Origin: Thermobifida alba
GTDB taxonomy: Bacteria > Actinomycetota > Actinomycetes > Streptosporangiales > Streptosporangiaceae
Assembly: GCF_023208015.1 (NCBI RefSeq)
Contig: NZ_CP051627.1
Coordinates: 496,001 to 560,000 of the forward strand
DNA length: 64,000 bases
Direction of reading: 5' to 3'
The notes beneath the pieces were generated by a model. It was not told the DNA's origin. It saw only the letters and a list, made by a program, of their open reading frames with translations, and searched no databases. The position numbers and the translations under genes are program-made. This document shows, in pieces, positions 44,640-52,936 of the stretch. The first letter of the stretch is position 1; every line of letters starts with the position of its first letter.

Positions 44640-45194
44640 TCATCCGGTGATCGTCGTGAGTTTGGTGACCAGCCGCGGTGAGGGAAGCTCTGCCGGGCCG
44701 CGCCACGCGTGGCCGGTGACCTCCTCCGCTTGGAGACGCACCCCGTGAGCGGAGGCGCGGTGCAGGTAGCGGAAGTCGAAGTGCCAGTGTGCGGGCTCAC
44801 CCTTGGCAGGGTTGGCGGGAATCTGGTGGATGTCGAGGTCGATCGGGACCGGGTCCGCTCCGCCGAGCGGTTCGACGTGCTCGCGGTGCAGGCCGGTCTC
44901 CTCAGCCAGTTCACGCAGGGACGCGGCCAGCAGGTCGGCGTCCTCGGGCTCCAGGTGCCCGCCGGGCAGCAGCCAGGTGTCCAGCGCTTTGTGTCGGATC
45001 ATCAGCACCCGACCGTCGGAAGCGACCACCGCCGCCCCGGCGGTGACGTGGCCGATGCGGAATTCCTTGCGTGAGGACAGGTCGTGGCGCTCGGTCAGGG
45101 CCTGACGCAACAGCCCGACCTGGTCGTACTCGTCGGGGAAACGCACGAGGTAGCGGTCCAGGGTGATGCGGATCTGGTCATTGGTGACGGTCAT
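44640..45194 (-). CDS. NUDIX hydrolase
   Basis: This 184-residue protein contains a NUDIX box, GGHLEPEDADLLAASLRELA continuing into EETGL; it is one residue longer than the strict consensus, as is common in actinobacteria. The substrate would be a nucleoside diphosphate linked to another group, unidentified. The ATG overlaps the stop of the AdoHcy-hydrolase-like gene as ATGA, so the two are probably translated together. It is the last gene of the UTRA/GntR/AdoHcy-like group. Confidence 0.88.
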   Translation of the reverse strand: MTVTNDQIRITLDRYLVRFPDEYDQVGLLRQALTERHDLSSRKEFRIGHVTAGAAVVASDGRVLMIRHKALDTWLLPGGHLEPEDADLLAASLRELAEETGLHREHVEPLGGADPVPIDLDIHQIPANPAKGEPAHWHFDFRYLHRASAHGVRLQAEEVTGHAWRGPAELPSPRLVTKLTTITG

Positions 45195-46360
45195 GGTGCT
45201 CCAGTGAAGTGGTCCAGCCAGGTGGCCGCAATCGATTCGCGGATATCCGTGGGAAGTTCGTGGTGCCCGGGCTCGTGCTCCCGATCGGCCAGCAGCGCGG
45301 CGGCAGCGAGTATCTCGGCCTGAACCAGGAAGATGAAGGCGCCCACGCTGGCGCCGTGCAGGAAGTTGACGGCGTTGCCGTTGTTGAGGACGTAGAAGTA
45401 GTGACCGGTGCGGGAGTAGCGAGTGATATGGGGAGTGACATGCTCGCGGGTGTAGCTCCGGTTGAGTACGTCAAGTTCCAGTTCGTCGTCGGACGAAGTG
45501 ACTGATGCGATATAGGCGCCGTTGGCGACACGGTTGAAATCCCCGTGCTTGAGCGCCAGGTTGCCGGTCGCGCACACGATGATGCCGGCATCAATGAGTG
45601 CTTCCCGCAGGGAACAGGTCGTGCGAAACCCCTGGGCGAGTGCGTGTGTACGTTTGACCGGGTCGGTGTCGAACACCGTGACCTGTACGTTCCTGGCGTG
45701 CAGCATGTGAGCCACCGAGGAACCCAGCTTCCCGAACCCAATGACTGTCGCGCTGCGGCCGTAGAGGATTTCGCCCCGGGAACGGATCAGCGCTTCGGTG
45801 GAGAACACGACTGACTGGCCCACGAGGTAGTCCTCGGGGATCTTGAGCGGGGAACGGGCCACGCTGTACACCGGGCACGGTGGTTTGTCGTGGGCCAGGT
45901 AGCGGCGGTGCCCATTCTCGGTGTCCTCAACCACGCCCAGGAGCTGTCCGGAAAACCTGTCGCAGATCTGCGGGAGAGTTGGCGCGAAGTACCCGCCGAC
46001 GTCCAGCAGGACCAGACGTTGCCCGGGCGCTCGCTCCTCCAGGTAGGACACGGCTTGTTCGGGACAGGCGAAGCGGTCCCGGTCGAGTCGGTCGCACCTC
46101 CAGTGCCGGGAGGCTTCCCGGTGCGCTGTGGGATCGATGCTCTTGGGTTTGGGAAGCAACGCGCACACCTGTGTCAGTTGGGCGAGTGCGTGTAGGAAGA
46201 GTGGGCGTTCCGCGAGCAAGTGGGTGACCGCGATGGAGGACGCGCGTCGAGTGGGGACGAATTGGCTGGTGACTCTGGTGAAGTAAGCGGTGATCCGGTC
46301 GCGCTCGAAGTCTTCCAGCACGAAGGGCTCCTGGCTGAGATGAGGAGGTTGAAACGCCAC
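45191..46360 (-). CDS. S-adenosylhomocysteine hydrolase-like NAD-binding protein
   Basis: This 389-residue protein has a C-terminal Rossmann domain of the AdoHcyase type: EILYGRSATVIGFGKLGSS, then VTVFDTDPVKR and DAGIIVCATGN. The N-terminal half is divergent and lacks the usual AdoHcyase substrate motifs, and the protein is shorter than true AdoHcy hydrolases (about 430-490). It may use NAD on a different thioether or nucleoside. I chose GTG at 46360 (AAGTAAGG just upstream); a TTG at 46387 would add nine residues. It overlaps the NUDIX gene by four bases. Confidence 0.75.
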   Translation of the reverse strand: MAFQPPHLSQEPFVLEDFERDRITAYFTRVTSQFVPTRRASSIAVTHLLAERPLFLHALAQLTQVCALLPKPKSIDPTAHREASRHWRCDRLDRDRFACPEQAVSYLEERAPGQRLVLLDVGGYFAPTLPQICDRFSGQLLGVVEDTENGHRRYLAHDKPPCPVYSVARSPLKIPEDYLVGQSVVFSTEALIRSRGEILYGRSATVIGFGKLGSSVAHMLHARNVQVTVFDTDPVKRTHALAQGFRTTCSLREALIDAGIIVCATGNLALKHGDFNRVANGAYIASVTSSDDELELDVLNRSYTREHVTPHITRYSRTGHYFYVLNNGNAVNFLHGASVGAFIFLVQAEILAAAALLADREHEPGHHELPTDIRESIAATWLDHFTGAP

Positions 46361-46376
46361 AACCTTACTTCTTTGA

Positions 46377-46390
46377 TGATTAAGCAATCA
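46377..46390. promoter_or_regulatory. Palindrome upstream of the AdoHcy-hydrolase-like gene
   Basis: TGATT-AAGC-AATCA is a perfect five-base inverted repeat in a short AT-rich island, 17 bases upstream of the chosen start and 46 bases after the GntR stop. It is a reasonable operator for the adjacent GntR/UTRA regulators, though unlike the usual GT-N-TA-N-AC pattern. Confidence 0.35.
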
Positions 46391-46435
46391 AGGTAAAGAT
46401 TGTGTTCCCCCCGCCAAGTACAGGTGTTCCGGTGG

Positions 46436-47197
46436 TTACCCGATGACGTCCCGGTACAGCAGTTCGTACCGGTGGGCGCCCTTGATGAGGATGGACACCT
46501 CGACGGGGCGGGCCCGGTCGGTGTAGACAGTGCGCAGAGTACGCAACACGGGGACGTCGTCGGGCAGTTCCAGTGCCTCGAACTCCTCGGTGGTGGCCAA
46601 GCGGGCAGACACCCGGTCGACGTGTTCGCGCGCCGGATACCCCAGGTCGGCGAGGAGGCGCGGGGAGCCGCCGCGGATCTTCTTCCTCTCCAGCAGGGGG
46701 GTGCCGCGCGCGATCTCCATCGGAAAGTAGTTCCACACCAGTTCGGCGGGTTCGTCGTCCAGAAGCAGCACCTGGTGGCGCAGTGCCGCACGCTGCCCCG
46801 CCTCGATTCCCAACTCCCGAGCCACCTCGGGCGGAGGAACGGCCTCACCCACGGTGACCAGGCGTGTGGAGCCTCGCTGGGAGCGGCGCTCCGCCTCACT
46901 GATCCACCGGTAGGGCTGCTGCTCACCGGCCGGAGGGAAGTAGGAGGCAGGCTGAAGAGTCAGAGGTGTCTCGTCCCGCACATACACTCCGACCCCGGCC
47001 CGGCCGACGATGAACCCCTCCTCTTTGAGGACCTTCAGGGTGCGCTGCACGGTCTGCCCGGTCACCTGGTAGCGCGATGCCAGTTCCTGTGTGGTGGGCA
47101 ACCGCTGGCCGGGGGCCAGCACCCCGGACATGATGGCGGCGCGGAGTTCGGCCGCGATCTGCTGGTGTCGGGGACGGGAGTCCTTCTTACGCGCCAC
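46436..47197 (-). CDS. GntR-family regulator with UTRA domain (HutC type)
   Basis: This 253-residue protein has a winged helix-turn-helix (HQQIAAELRAAIMSGVLAPG, LPTTQELASRYQVTGQTVQ, GVGVYVRDE) and a C-terminal UTRA effector domain with ALRHQVLLLDDEPAELVWNY and DRVSARLATTEE. The HutC subfamily senses small metabolites. It starts three bases after the UTRA-only gene and precedes the AdoHcy-hydrolase-like gene on the same strand, which is its likely target. Confidence 0.9.
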   Translation of the reverse strand: MARKKDSRPRHQQIAAELRAAIMSGVLAPGQRLPTTQELASRYQVTGQTVQRTLKVLKEEGFIVGRAGVGVYVRDETPLTLQPASYFPPAGEQQPYRWISEAERRSQRGSTRLVTVGEAVPPPEVARELGIEAGQRAALRHQVLLLDDEPAELVWNYFPMEIARGTPLLERKKIRGGSPRLLADLGYPAREHVDRVSARLATTEEFEALELPDDVPVLRTLRTVYTDRARPVEVSILIKGAHRYELLYRDVIG

Positions 47198-47200
47198 CGT

Positions 47201-47734
47201 TCAGCCCACCACGATCCGGTAGCGCAGATGGCGGCCTTCCGGACGCATAACCATCACTGACACCTCGAAAGGGGTGCCGTCGGAGGTGCGGGTGACCCGA
47301 AACAGGACGAGTACGGGGTGCCCTTCCGCGATCTCCAGTTCGGCGGCCTCGGCAGCCGTGGCCGGGCGGACACTGACATCTTCGATCACCTCGTGGGGTG
47401 GATATCCCAGTCGGGCCAGCAGTGTGGGCGCGCCCCCGGGGATCTTGCGCGGTTCGGCCAGGCCAGTGCCCGACGCGATCGGTACCGGGTAGTAGGAGTG
47501 GGTCAACTCCACCGGTCGACCGTCGAACAGCATGGTCCGGCGGCGCAGTACGACCGGGCTGCCCTCCGCAAGAGCAAACGCCTCGGCTACCGGCCTGGGA
47601 GCGGGGACCTCGGCCACCTCGGCCAGACGTTGCGAAGTCTTTCCACCACCCTGTGCCGACCACGGGTCAGCCATTCCCCTGGCACGGGGAGTCACGTAGT
47701 CCACGGAGTCGTCGTTCACACGCGACAGATCCAC
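47201..47734 (-). CDS. UTRA-domain protein lacking a DNA-binding domain
   Basis: This 177-residue protein begins MDLSRVNDDSVDYVTPRARG and continues with a complete UTRA domain (VVLRRRTMLFDGRPVELTHS, IEDVSVRPATAAEAAEL). It has no helix-turn-helix. The GTG at 47734 follows GGGGAGGAAAC. A -10 match TACCGT (47771-47766 on the minus strand) gives a short leader. Such UTRA-only proteins are common in actinobacteria and may sense a ligand and pair with a GntR partner; one is encoded immediately downstream. Confidence 0.85.
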   Translation of the reverse strand: MDLSRVNDDSVDYVTPRARGMADPWSAQGGGKTSQRLAEVAEVPAPRPVAEAFALAEGSPVVLRRRTMLFDGRPVELTHSYYPVPIASGTGLAEPRKIPGGAPTLLARLGYPPHEVIEDVSVRPATAAEAAELEIAEGHPVLVLFRVTRTSDGTPFEVSVMVMRPEGRHLRYRIVVG

Positions 47735-47876
47735 GTTTCCTCCCCGGTGTGCTGGTTGTGGTGACACGGTAGCAAGCACCGCCTCCCCCTGTGTTCGGCC
47801 CGCAGCACCGGAACCTGGACGACTCCGGTCCCGGTGGCGTCGGTTGTGGGAGGGAACGGAAAGCTCCGCATGCGTC

Positions 47877-47933
47877 TCCGTGATGGCGCCAGGGCCATGA
47901 TCGACGTGTCGGTTGACTCTGGGAACAAGATCA
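47877..47933. repeat. 57-bp direct repeat, copy 1
   Basis: The block starting TCCGTGATGGCGCCAGGGCC matches the copy at 48366-48422 with only four differences. It lies between the UTRA-only and NIPSNAP genes and contains a small inverted repeat ATGGC-GCCAGG-GCCAT. It is not part of any recognised gene. Confidence 0.8.
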
Positions 47934-47947
47934 AGCAGTTCGGAAGG

Positions 47948-48247
47948 TCAGTAGACCCGGGTGACCACGGTCTTCTCGGTGGAGACCAGGTAGTCCTCGG
48001 GGTCGAGCTGCATCGCCGCGCGTTCGGGGGAGGCCCAGTAGCGGCGGTTGGCCTCGGCGAAGCCCTCGGGCCCGTCGTAGCCGAGCGTCCAGATGAACCG
48101 GTTGTTCTCCCGGTCGACCCACGCTCCCCCGATGGTGAACCCGAGTTCCAGGCGCAGCGGGACGATTTCCTCGCGCCAGCGCCGTACCCATTCGTCCAGC
48201 AGTCCTTCACGGACCGTGTAGACGCGGTGTTCGACCGTACCGGCCAT
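47948..48247 (-). CDS. NIPSNAP-family protein
   Basis: This 99-residue protein reads VEHRVYTVREGLLDEWVRRW, then GFTIGGAWVDRENNRFIWTL and a C-terminal strand VVTRVY, which is the ferredoxin-like dimeric alpha-beta barrel fold of NIPSNAP domains. Function is unknown. I chose ATG at 48247 with TGGAG nine bases upstream. The gene is bracketed by the two copies of a 57-bp direct repeat, suggesting that the segment was inserted or duplicated. Confidence 0.82.
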   Translation of the reverse strand: MAGTVEHRVYTVREGLLDEWVRRWREEIVPLRLELGFTIGGAWVDRENNRFIWTLGYDGPEGFAEANRRYWASPERAAMQLDPEDYLVSTEKTVVTRVY

Positions 48248-48365
48248 GGAACCGACTCCATTCTCGACGGGGGAGCGCCTGCTGGCTGTGTGCGTCACTG
48301 TAACCCGCGTGCCGCCCACTGCGCCGCCCGTTCCGCTGTGCGGTCCACGTTCTTGCGGGCCCCGA

Positions 48366-48422
48366 TCCGTGATGGCGCCAGGGCCATGAACGACGTGTCA
48401 GTTGGCTCTGGGGACAAGATCA
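48366..48422. repeat. 57-bp direct repeat, copy 2
   Basis: Second copy, in the same orientation and 489 bases from the first. Differences are at four scattered positions (for example GATC versus GAAC after the first ATG), so the duplication is not brand new. Confidence 0.8.
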
Positions 48423-48501
48423 CTGTGGGGGAACGGCGCACGCCCCCGTCCAGCCCCGTCGGGGGAGGAGCCGGGTGGCCGGAACCGGCCACCGCGCGGG
48501 G

Positions 48502-48530
48502 GTGGGGCGGGGCCGGAGAGGGCCCCGCCC
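48502..48530. terminator. GC-rich hairpin
   Basis: GGGGCGGGGCC and GGGCCCCGCCC around a short loop form a stem of about ten pairs. It closely resembles the hairpin at 42669-42701. It may isolate the methyltransferase gene from upstream transcription. Confidence 0.45.
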
Positions 48531-48739
48531 GCCGCCCGAGTGCGCCGTACCCCGCACACCCAGCCCTTTCGCAGGAAACACGTCAGATGTCCACAAAAGT
48601 CATCCCCGGCACATTCCCCCCGGAGGCACTCAACGGTCGCGAATCGGTTCCGGCAAAAGGGCCGTCGAGCTTTCCCTCAGCGATTAGTATCGTTACGCCC
48701 GCGAACTAGTGACAGTCCCCCGCGAGGAGTGTGCGCCAG

Positions 48740-49591
48740 GTGTCCTCATCGGCTTCGTCCTTTCCCCCCGACATCCGCACCGACCAGCCCACCGTCGCGC
48801 GCATCTACGACTACGGGATGGGGGGCAAGGACAACTTCGAGGTCGACCGGCAGGCCGCGCTCCTCCTGGCCCGGACCTCGCCCGAAATGCTCGACGTCGC
48901 CCGGGAGAACCGCCTCTTCCTCTACCGGGCCGTGCGGTACCTGGCCCGCGACGCCGGGATCCGCCAGTTCATCGACATGGGCAGCGGCATGCCCACCCGG
49001 AACAACGTGCACCAGGTCGCCCAGGAGTTCCAGCCGGACGCCAGCGTCGTCTACGTCGACATCGACCCCATCGTGCTGACGCACGGGCGCGCACTCCTCG
49101 CCGACAACGACACCACCACGGTGATCACGGCCGACATGGCCCAACCCGAGGAGATCCTCGCCCACGAGGACCTGCGCTCCCTCATCGACTTCGACCAGCC
49201 GGTCGCCCTGCTGTACTTCTCCGTGCTGCACTGCCTGCCGGACAGCGCCGACCCCGGCGGAGTGCTGCGGACCATGCTGGACGCGGTGCCGTCCGGCAGC
49301 CACCTCGCCGTCTCCCACCTGTGCAGCGACGACGTGGCGGCGGGGGACGCCTTCACCGAGGAGATGCTCGCCCTGGGACCGTGGGGGCGGGTGCGCCGCC
49401 CGGAGGAACTGCACGCGTTCGTCGCCGGCCTGGAGCCCGTCGACCCCGGCATCGTCGACGTCTCCCAGTGGCGGCCCGACCCCGACCAGCCGCCGCTCAG
49501 CCCCGTCCCCGCCCCGCTGCGGCCCTACGTCGGCCGCGCGGCGGAGGGCAAGAAGATCTGGGAGCTCGGCGGCGTCCTGCGCAAGCCCTGA
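48740..49591 (+). CDS. SAM-dependent methyltransferase, DUF574/PF04672 family
   Basis: This 283-residue protein starts SASSFPPDIRTDQPTVARIY and contains YDYGMGGKDNFEVDR, FIDMGSGMPTRNNVHQVA (the SAM loop), VVYVDIDPIVLTHGRALL and a C-terminal KKIWELGGVLRKP. All are marks of the actinomycete PF04672 family, often found near XRE/DUF397 regulators. The substrate is unknown. Two GTG starts are possible: 48740 with GAGGAG ten bases away, and 48731 almost touching it. I chose 48740. Confidence 0.9.
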   Translation: MSSSASSFPPDIRTDQPTVARIYDYGMGGKDNFEVDRQAALLLARTSPEMLDVARENRLFLYRAVRYLARDAGIRQFIDMGSGMPTRNNVHQVAQEFQPDASVVYVDIDPIVLTHGRALLADNDTTTVITADMAQPEEILAHEDLRSLIDFDQPVALLYFSVLHCLPDSADPGGVLRTMLDAVPSGSHLAVSHLCSDDVAAGDAFTEEMLALGPWGRVRRPEELHAFVAGLEPVDPGIVDVSQWRPDPDQPPLSPVPAPLRPYVGRAAEGKKIWELGGVLRKP

Positions 49592-49637
49592 CGGGTCACT
49601 CTCCACAGACAGCGGGGCACAGGACACAGGAGAGGAC

Positions 49638-50354
49638 TCACCACCGGCCCGTCCCGTGCTCCGCACGCAGCCGCCGCTCGGCGACCGCCGCGCGCTCGAC
49701 CGCCTCCGGCGGCGGGGCCAGGCGGATGCCGGCGTCGGTGAGCATGCTCAGGTCCAGCGTCCACACCACCTGTGACCGCGCCTCCCACACGGCGAAAGCG
49801 TCCTCGACGTGGCGGCGGGCCTGCGCCTCGGTCATGCCGGTGACCTCCCGCAGGTGCGCGAGCGCCCGTGCGCCCAGGCCGCGCACCTGCGCGTAGCCGA
49901 AGTGGGTGACGGTGTGGCAGTCGGTGCACAGGCAGATCAGGCGGCGCAGCGTCTGCACGCGGGACCGTTCGTCGTAGACCCAGCGCTCGTGCGCCTCCAG
50001 CCACCGCCGCACCGTGCGGTCCTCCGGTGCCCCGCAGATCTCGCAGCGCCGCTGCGCCCGGCGGGTCACCATCCGCCGCAGCCGCTCCCAGTCGCGGGCG
50101 TCCACGCACGAGCGGACGTTGGTGAACCAGCAGGTGCTGGGCACCAGGTCGACGAAGAGCCCCGACCCCAGCGACCGGTCCTCCCCGGGCAGCAGATCGG
50201 GCACCTCGGGGGCGGCGGCCCACCGCTGCAGCGCGGCCATGCCCGGCCGGGGCGCGTACCACCGCTTCGCGGCCGCGTCCCAGCGCGCGCCCGCCGCCTT
50301 GGCCTCGTCCTTCTCCGCGAACGGCACGTCCAGCCAGATCCGTCGGGCGGTCAT
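49638..50354 (-). CDS. DUF5710 and HNH-like domain protein
   Basis: This 238-residue protein has an N-terminal DUF5710 motif (RIWLDVPFAEKDEAKAAGA) with RWYAPRPG after it. Then come two Cys pairs, CEIC and LICLCTDC, with His residues between and after them (EAHERW, CHTVTHFG), as in HNH endonuclease-like zinc folds. DUF5710 is often joined to DNA-processing domains. The ATG follows GGAGGA. It may be a nuclease, but the catalytic residues are not certain. Confidence 0.75.
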   Translation of the reverse strand: MTARRIWLDVPFAEKDEAKAAGARWDAAAKRWYAPRPGMAALQRWAAAPEVPDLLPGEDRSLGSGLFVDLVPSTCWFTNVRSCVDARDWERLRRMVTRRAQRRCEICGAPEDRTVRRWLEAHERWVYDERSRVQTLRRLICLCTDCHTVTHFGYAQVRGLGARALAHLREVTGMTEAQARRHVEDAFAVWEARSQVVWTLDLSMLTDAGIRLAPPPEAVERAAVAERRLRAEHGTGRW

Positions 50355-50459
50355 GGGTGTCCTCCTCCGCCGGGCCTCCCGGCGTGTCCATTGTTTCCGG
50401 TGCCGGCGCACCGGGGAACCGGGACCCCGCGCCGGGGAACCGCTTCGCCGGAGGGCCGG

Positions 50460-50966
50460 CTACCGTCCCACCGCGCCGTCGATCCGCTCCCGCAGGATGT
50501 CGGCGTGGCCGGAGTGGCGGGCGGTCTCCTCCACCAGGTGGACCAGCACCCAGCGCAGTGACGGCGCGGGCTCGTGCTCCCGCAGCGACCGCACACCGGG
50601 GCGGTCCAGGCCGTCGCAGGCCAGCGCGATCTCGGTGGAGCGCCGCGCCGCCTCGCGGTAGGCGGCCAGCACGCTTTCCACGGTGTCCTCGCCGGTGACC
50701 CGGAGCCCGGGGTGGCGCTGCGGACCCGCGTCCCCGGCGTAGGCCCAGGCGAACCAGTCGTGCTCCACCGCCGCCAGGTGCTTGACGAGCCACAGCAGGC
50801 TGGTGCCGGACGGCACTCCCGGGGTGCGGGCCTGCTCCTCGGTCAGTCCCGCCAGTTTCAGGGAGATCGACTCGCGCAGGTAGTCGAGGAAGGCGAGCAG
50901 GGTGGTCCGCTCGTCGGCGCGGATCTTCGGCGGGCGTACGTCGCCGCGCGGTTCGGTGTTCGTCAC
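50460..50966 (-). CDS. DinB / DUF664 family protein
   Basis: This 168-residue four-helix-bundle protein has DERTTLLAFLDYLRESI, GTSLLWLVKHLAAVEHDWF and LVHLVEETARHSGHADILRE. The three His residues, in helices 2 and 4, are the usual metal site. The DinB-like superfamily includes thiol-dependent S-transferases that use mycothiol or bacillithiol. The start is GTG. The specific reaction is unknown. Confidence 0.88.
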   Translation of the reverse strand: MTNTEPRGDVRPPKIRADERTTLLAFLDYLRESISLKLAGLTEEQARTPGVPSGTSLLWLVKHLAAVEHDWFAWAYAGDAGPQRHPGLRVTGEDTVESVLAAYREAARRSTEIALACDGLDRPGVRSLREHEPAPSLRWVLVHLVEETARHSGHADILRERIDGAVGR

Positions 50967-51204
50967 GCGGCGAGACTACTCCCGCACTCCCGGAGAGGAG
51001 AGGGGGAGGCCCGAATCGGCGGTCTGCGCAGAACGGTTCACAACGACAGATCTACGCCATAAAGGTAATATTGCAGTATGTGAACGGATTATTGGTGCTG
51101 TCTCCGCTGTGCGGAGGGGCGGATGCCCGCTCCGGGATGGGGACTGCAGTGAACATCACACTCGGGGACGGGGTGAGCGCGTACTGTTCCCAACCGGAGT
51201 GGTC

Positions 51205-51225
51205 TAGATTGTGGGAGCGCTCCCA
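51205..51225 (+). promoter_or_regulatory. CelR/CebR-type operator at a promoter
   Basis: TGGGAGCGCTCCCA (51212-51225) is a perfect 14-base palindrome identical to the established target of the LacI-family regulators CelR (Thermobifida) and CebR (Streptomyces), which control cellulase and cellobiose genes. It begins one base after TAGATT, a good -10 (51205-51210), so the operator covers the transcription start. The downstream gene is a membrane protein with no obvious glycan role. The rest of the 291-base gap shows an AT-rich patch near 51060-51100 and nothing else. Confidence 0.8.
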
Positions 51226-51257
51226 ATCATCAGATTAGACGACTGGACTGCGAACCC

Positions 51258-52223
51258 ATGACCGCTTCCCTGTCCGAACGCCCCGGCCCTGCGACCGACA
51301 TCGGTGAACCCCCGCCGGTGGTGTGGTGGCATCGCGTCCTGGGGGCGCTGCTGTTCGCCGTCGCCTCCGCGGTGATGGCGGTGGCGGCGGTGGCGGCCGT
51401 CGCCGCACCGGTCGACCTGCTGCGGCCGGGCGGGCACACCATGCTGGCCCCCGGCGCCACCGCCGCCCTCGGCCTGGCCGGGCTCCTGACCCTGCTGGGG
51501 CTGTGGGCGGTGCTGGCACGGACCCTGCACGGCCTCGGCGTCCGGCGCGCCGCCGCGACCGCCTCGCTCGCCCTGGTGGTCCCGGTGGGACACGCGGCGG
51601 CTCAGGGGGCGCTGTACGGTCCGGTCGGCGTCCTGTGGTGGTCGATGGGACTCGCCGCACTCTCCGGCGCGCTGGTCTGCCTGGTCGCGACCGGGCTGCG
51701 CGGCCGCAGGGCGGTGACGGCGGCCGTCGCCGTACTCGCCCTCGCCGTGCTCGCCGGGGGAGTGGGCCTGGGCGGCACGGTGACGCGGATCGCGCCGCGC
51801 GCCGAGTTCGACCGGCACGCCGCCATCCCGGTGCTGCGCCACCCCGACTGGGACCTGGCGGAGGTCGAGGCGTCCCCGGACCAGGGAGAGGTGCTGGTGG
51901 AGTACCGCCACGTCAAGAGGGCGGACGCGGAGCCGCTCACCCTGTACGCCTACCGTCCCGAGGCGGCGGACTGGTGGTCGTGGGACGAGATCGAGGTGGG
52001 GGAGGGGGACGAGGCCCTCAGGGACGACGGGTTCGTCCTGCTGCGCGACCCCCGCAACGGCCCCACCCTCTACCTGGACCTCGCCCTGTCGACCCGGGTC
52101 CAGGTCGTCTGGCGCGGCGCCACGCAGGAGGAGCTGGCCGCCCTGGCCGGATACATCTGGGCCGCCACCGACATCGAACGGGCCGAACTGCGCCGCGAGG
52201 TCGGTCCGCCCCGCCGCGAGTAG
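51258..52223 (+). CDS. Membrane protein with extracytoplasmic domain, function unknown
   Basis: This 321-residue protein has about five hydrophobic segments (residues 25-50, 60-85, 97-118, 123-145, 150-172). An outward C-terminal domain follows, beginning AEFDRHAAIPVLRHPDWDL and rich in strands (GEVLVEYRHVKRADAEPLTL, GPTLYLDLALSTRVQVVW). I do not recognise the family. The ATG start lies 33 bases after the CelR-type box, and a hairpin follows the stop. Regulation by cellobiose is inferred from the operator only. Confidence 0.75.
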   Translation: MTASLSERPGPATDIGEPPPVVWWHRVLGALLFAVASAVMAVAAVAAVAAPVDLLRPGGHTMLAPGATAALGLAGLLTLLGLWAVLARTLHGLGVRRAAATASLALVVPVGHAAAQGALYGPVGVLWWSMGLAALSGALVCLVATGLRGRRAVTAAVAVLALAVLAGGVGLGGTVTRIAPRAEFDRHAAIPVLRHPDWDLAEVEASPDQGEVLVEYRHVKRADAEPLTLYAYRPEAADWWSWDEIEVGEGDEALRDDGFVLLRDPRNGPTLYLDLALSTRVQVVWRGATQEELAALAGYIWAATDIERAELRREVGPPRRE

Positions 52224-52260
52224 GCGGCGGCGGAGCGGTTCCCCTTCGGGGCCGCCGCCG
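52223..52260 (+). terminator. Hairpin after the membrane protein gene
   Basis: GGCGGCGGC and GCCGCCGCC form a nine-base stem that begins at the stop codon, with a smaller inner GC-rich fold. Confidence 0.65.
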
Positions 52261-52651
52261 TTTCCACGGCTTCGTCCCGGCCGCGGACGAAACGGATTCC
52301 CGCGGTGGCTCCGTTCCGCCGCCGGTCGCCGCCAAGGGACGCGCTCCGGCCGCGGGAGCGGAAATCGCAGAGGCGCACCGGGCACGCGGAACGCAATGGA
52401 ATCTCCCGGTGGCCGCCTCGGCCGCCCCGGGAACCCGTAGAGCGGGAACCCTGCCGGGACAGCGCGGTGCGCCCCCTCCCGGAGACGGTCCGGGCCGTTC
52501 CGTACCGCGGGCCGAATTCGCCGGGTGAAGGGTGGGAAAAAGGACGATATTCGTTTTCTGCTGTTGTCTCTCGGGATTGGCGCTGTTACTCTCTGAAAAA
52601 TTTTTGCTCTCCGGGCGAGAGCCACCGAGAGGGAAAGCGGTAAAGCTCACC
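52224..52651. other. Intergenic region before the 68-residue gene
   Basis: After the terminator the region is GC-rich without recognisable coding sequence. The last 110 bases contain an AT-rich patch with a run CTGAAAAATTTTTG near 52597-52610, which may be part of a promoter or an upstream activating element for the following small gene. Confidence 0.45.
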
Positions 52652-52858
52652 ATGCCTGACAGAGACGAGGAAATCGGTGGGGGCGGCGGTCAGGCCGTCT
52701 ACGTCGTCGACAGCGGTGAGACAGCGGTCCGGGGGGAGCTGCTGACCGCTGTGGAGGTGGGGGACCTGGACGGTCTGCTGGCGGGCGAGACCGAGGAGCA
52801 CGCCGCCCCGGAGGCGGTGCTCCGGGCGTTCGAGCTCTACCAGGAGAACCTGGGGTGA
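52652..52858 (+). CDS. Small acidic protein, function unknown
   Basis: This 68-residue protein begins MPDRDEEIGGGGGQAVYVVDSG and ends APEAVLRAFELYQENLG. I chose the ATG at 52652 after GAGAGGGAAAGCGG; an upstream ATG at 52532 would add 40 residues from an AT-rich stretch that looks like promoter DNA. No family is recognised, and it stands alone on the plus strand. Confidence 0.5.
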   Translation: MPDRDEEIGGGGGQAVYVVDSGETAVRGELLTAVEVGDLDGLLAGETEEHAAPEAVLRAFELYQENLG

Positions 52859-52936
52859 CGTCCGCCGGGGAGACGGGTCCGCGGCGAGCCCGGCGGGGCG
52901 GACCTCCGGGCTCCGGTATCGGTCGGCGCGGCCCGC

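Larger units (their letters stand above)
48248..48739. other. Intergenic region NIPSNAP / methyltransferase
   Basis: It holds the second copy of the 57-bp repeat, a strong hairpin at 48502-48530, and a possible -10 TAGTAT at 48685-48690 ahead of the methyltransferase. The last 100 bases are less GC-rich. Open frames across it look non-coding. Confidence 0.5.

Noticed and set aside
50902-51207. Plus-strand frame of 101 codons ahead of the CelR-type box
   Set aside because: It crosses the promoter region, shows no family similarity and overlaps the 5' end of the DinB-like gene antisense.
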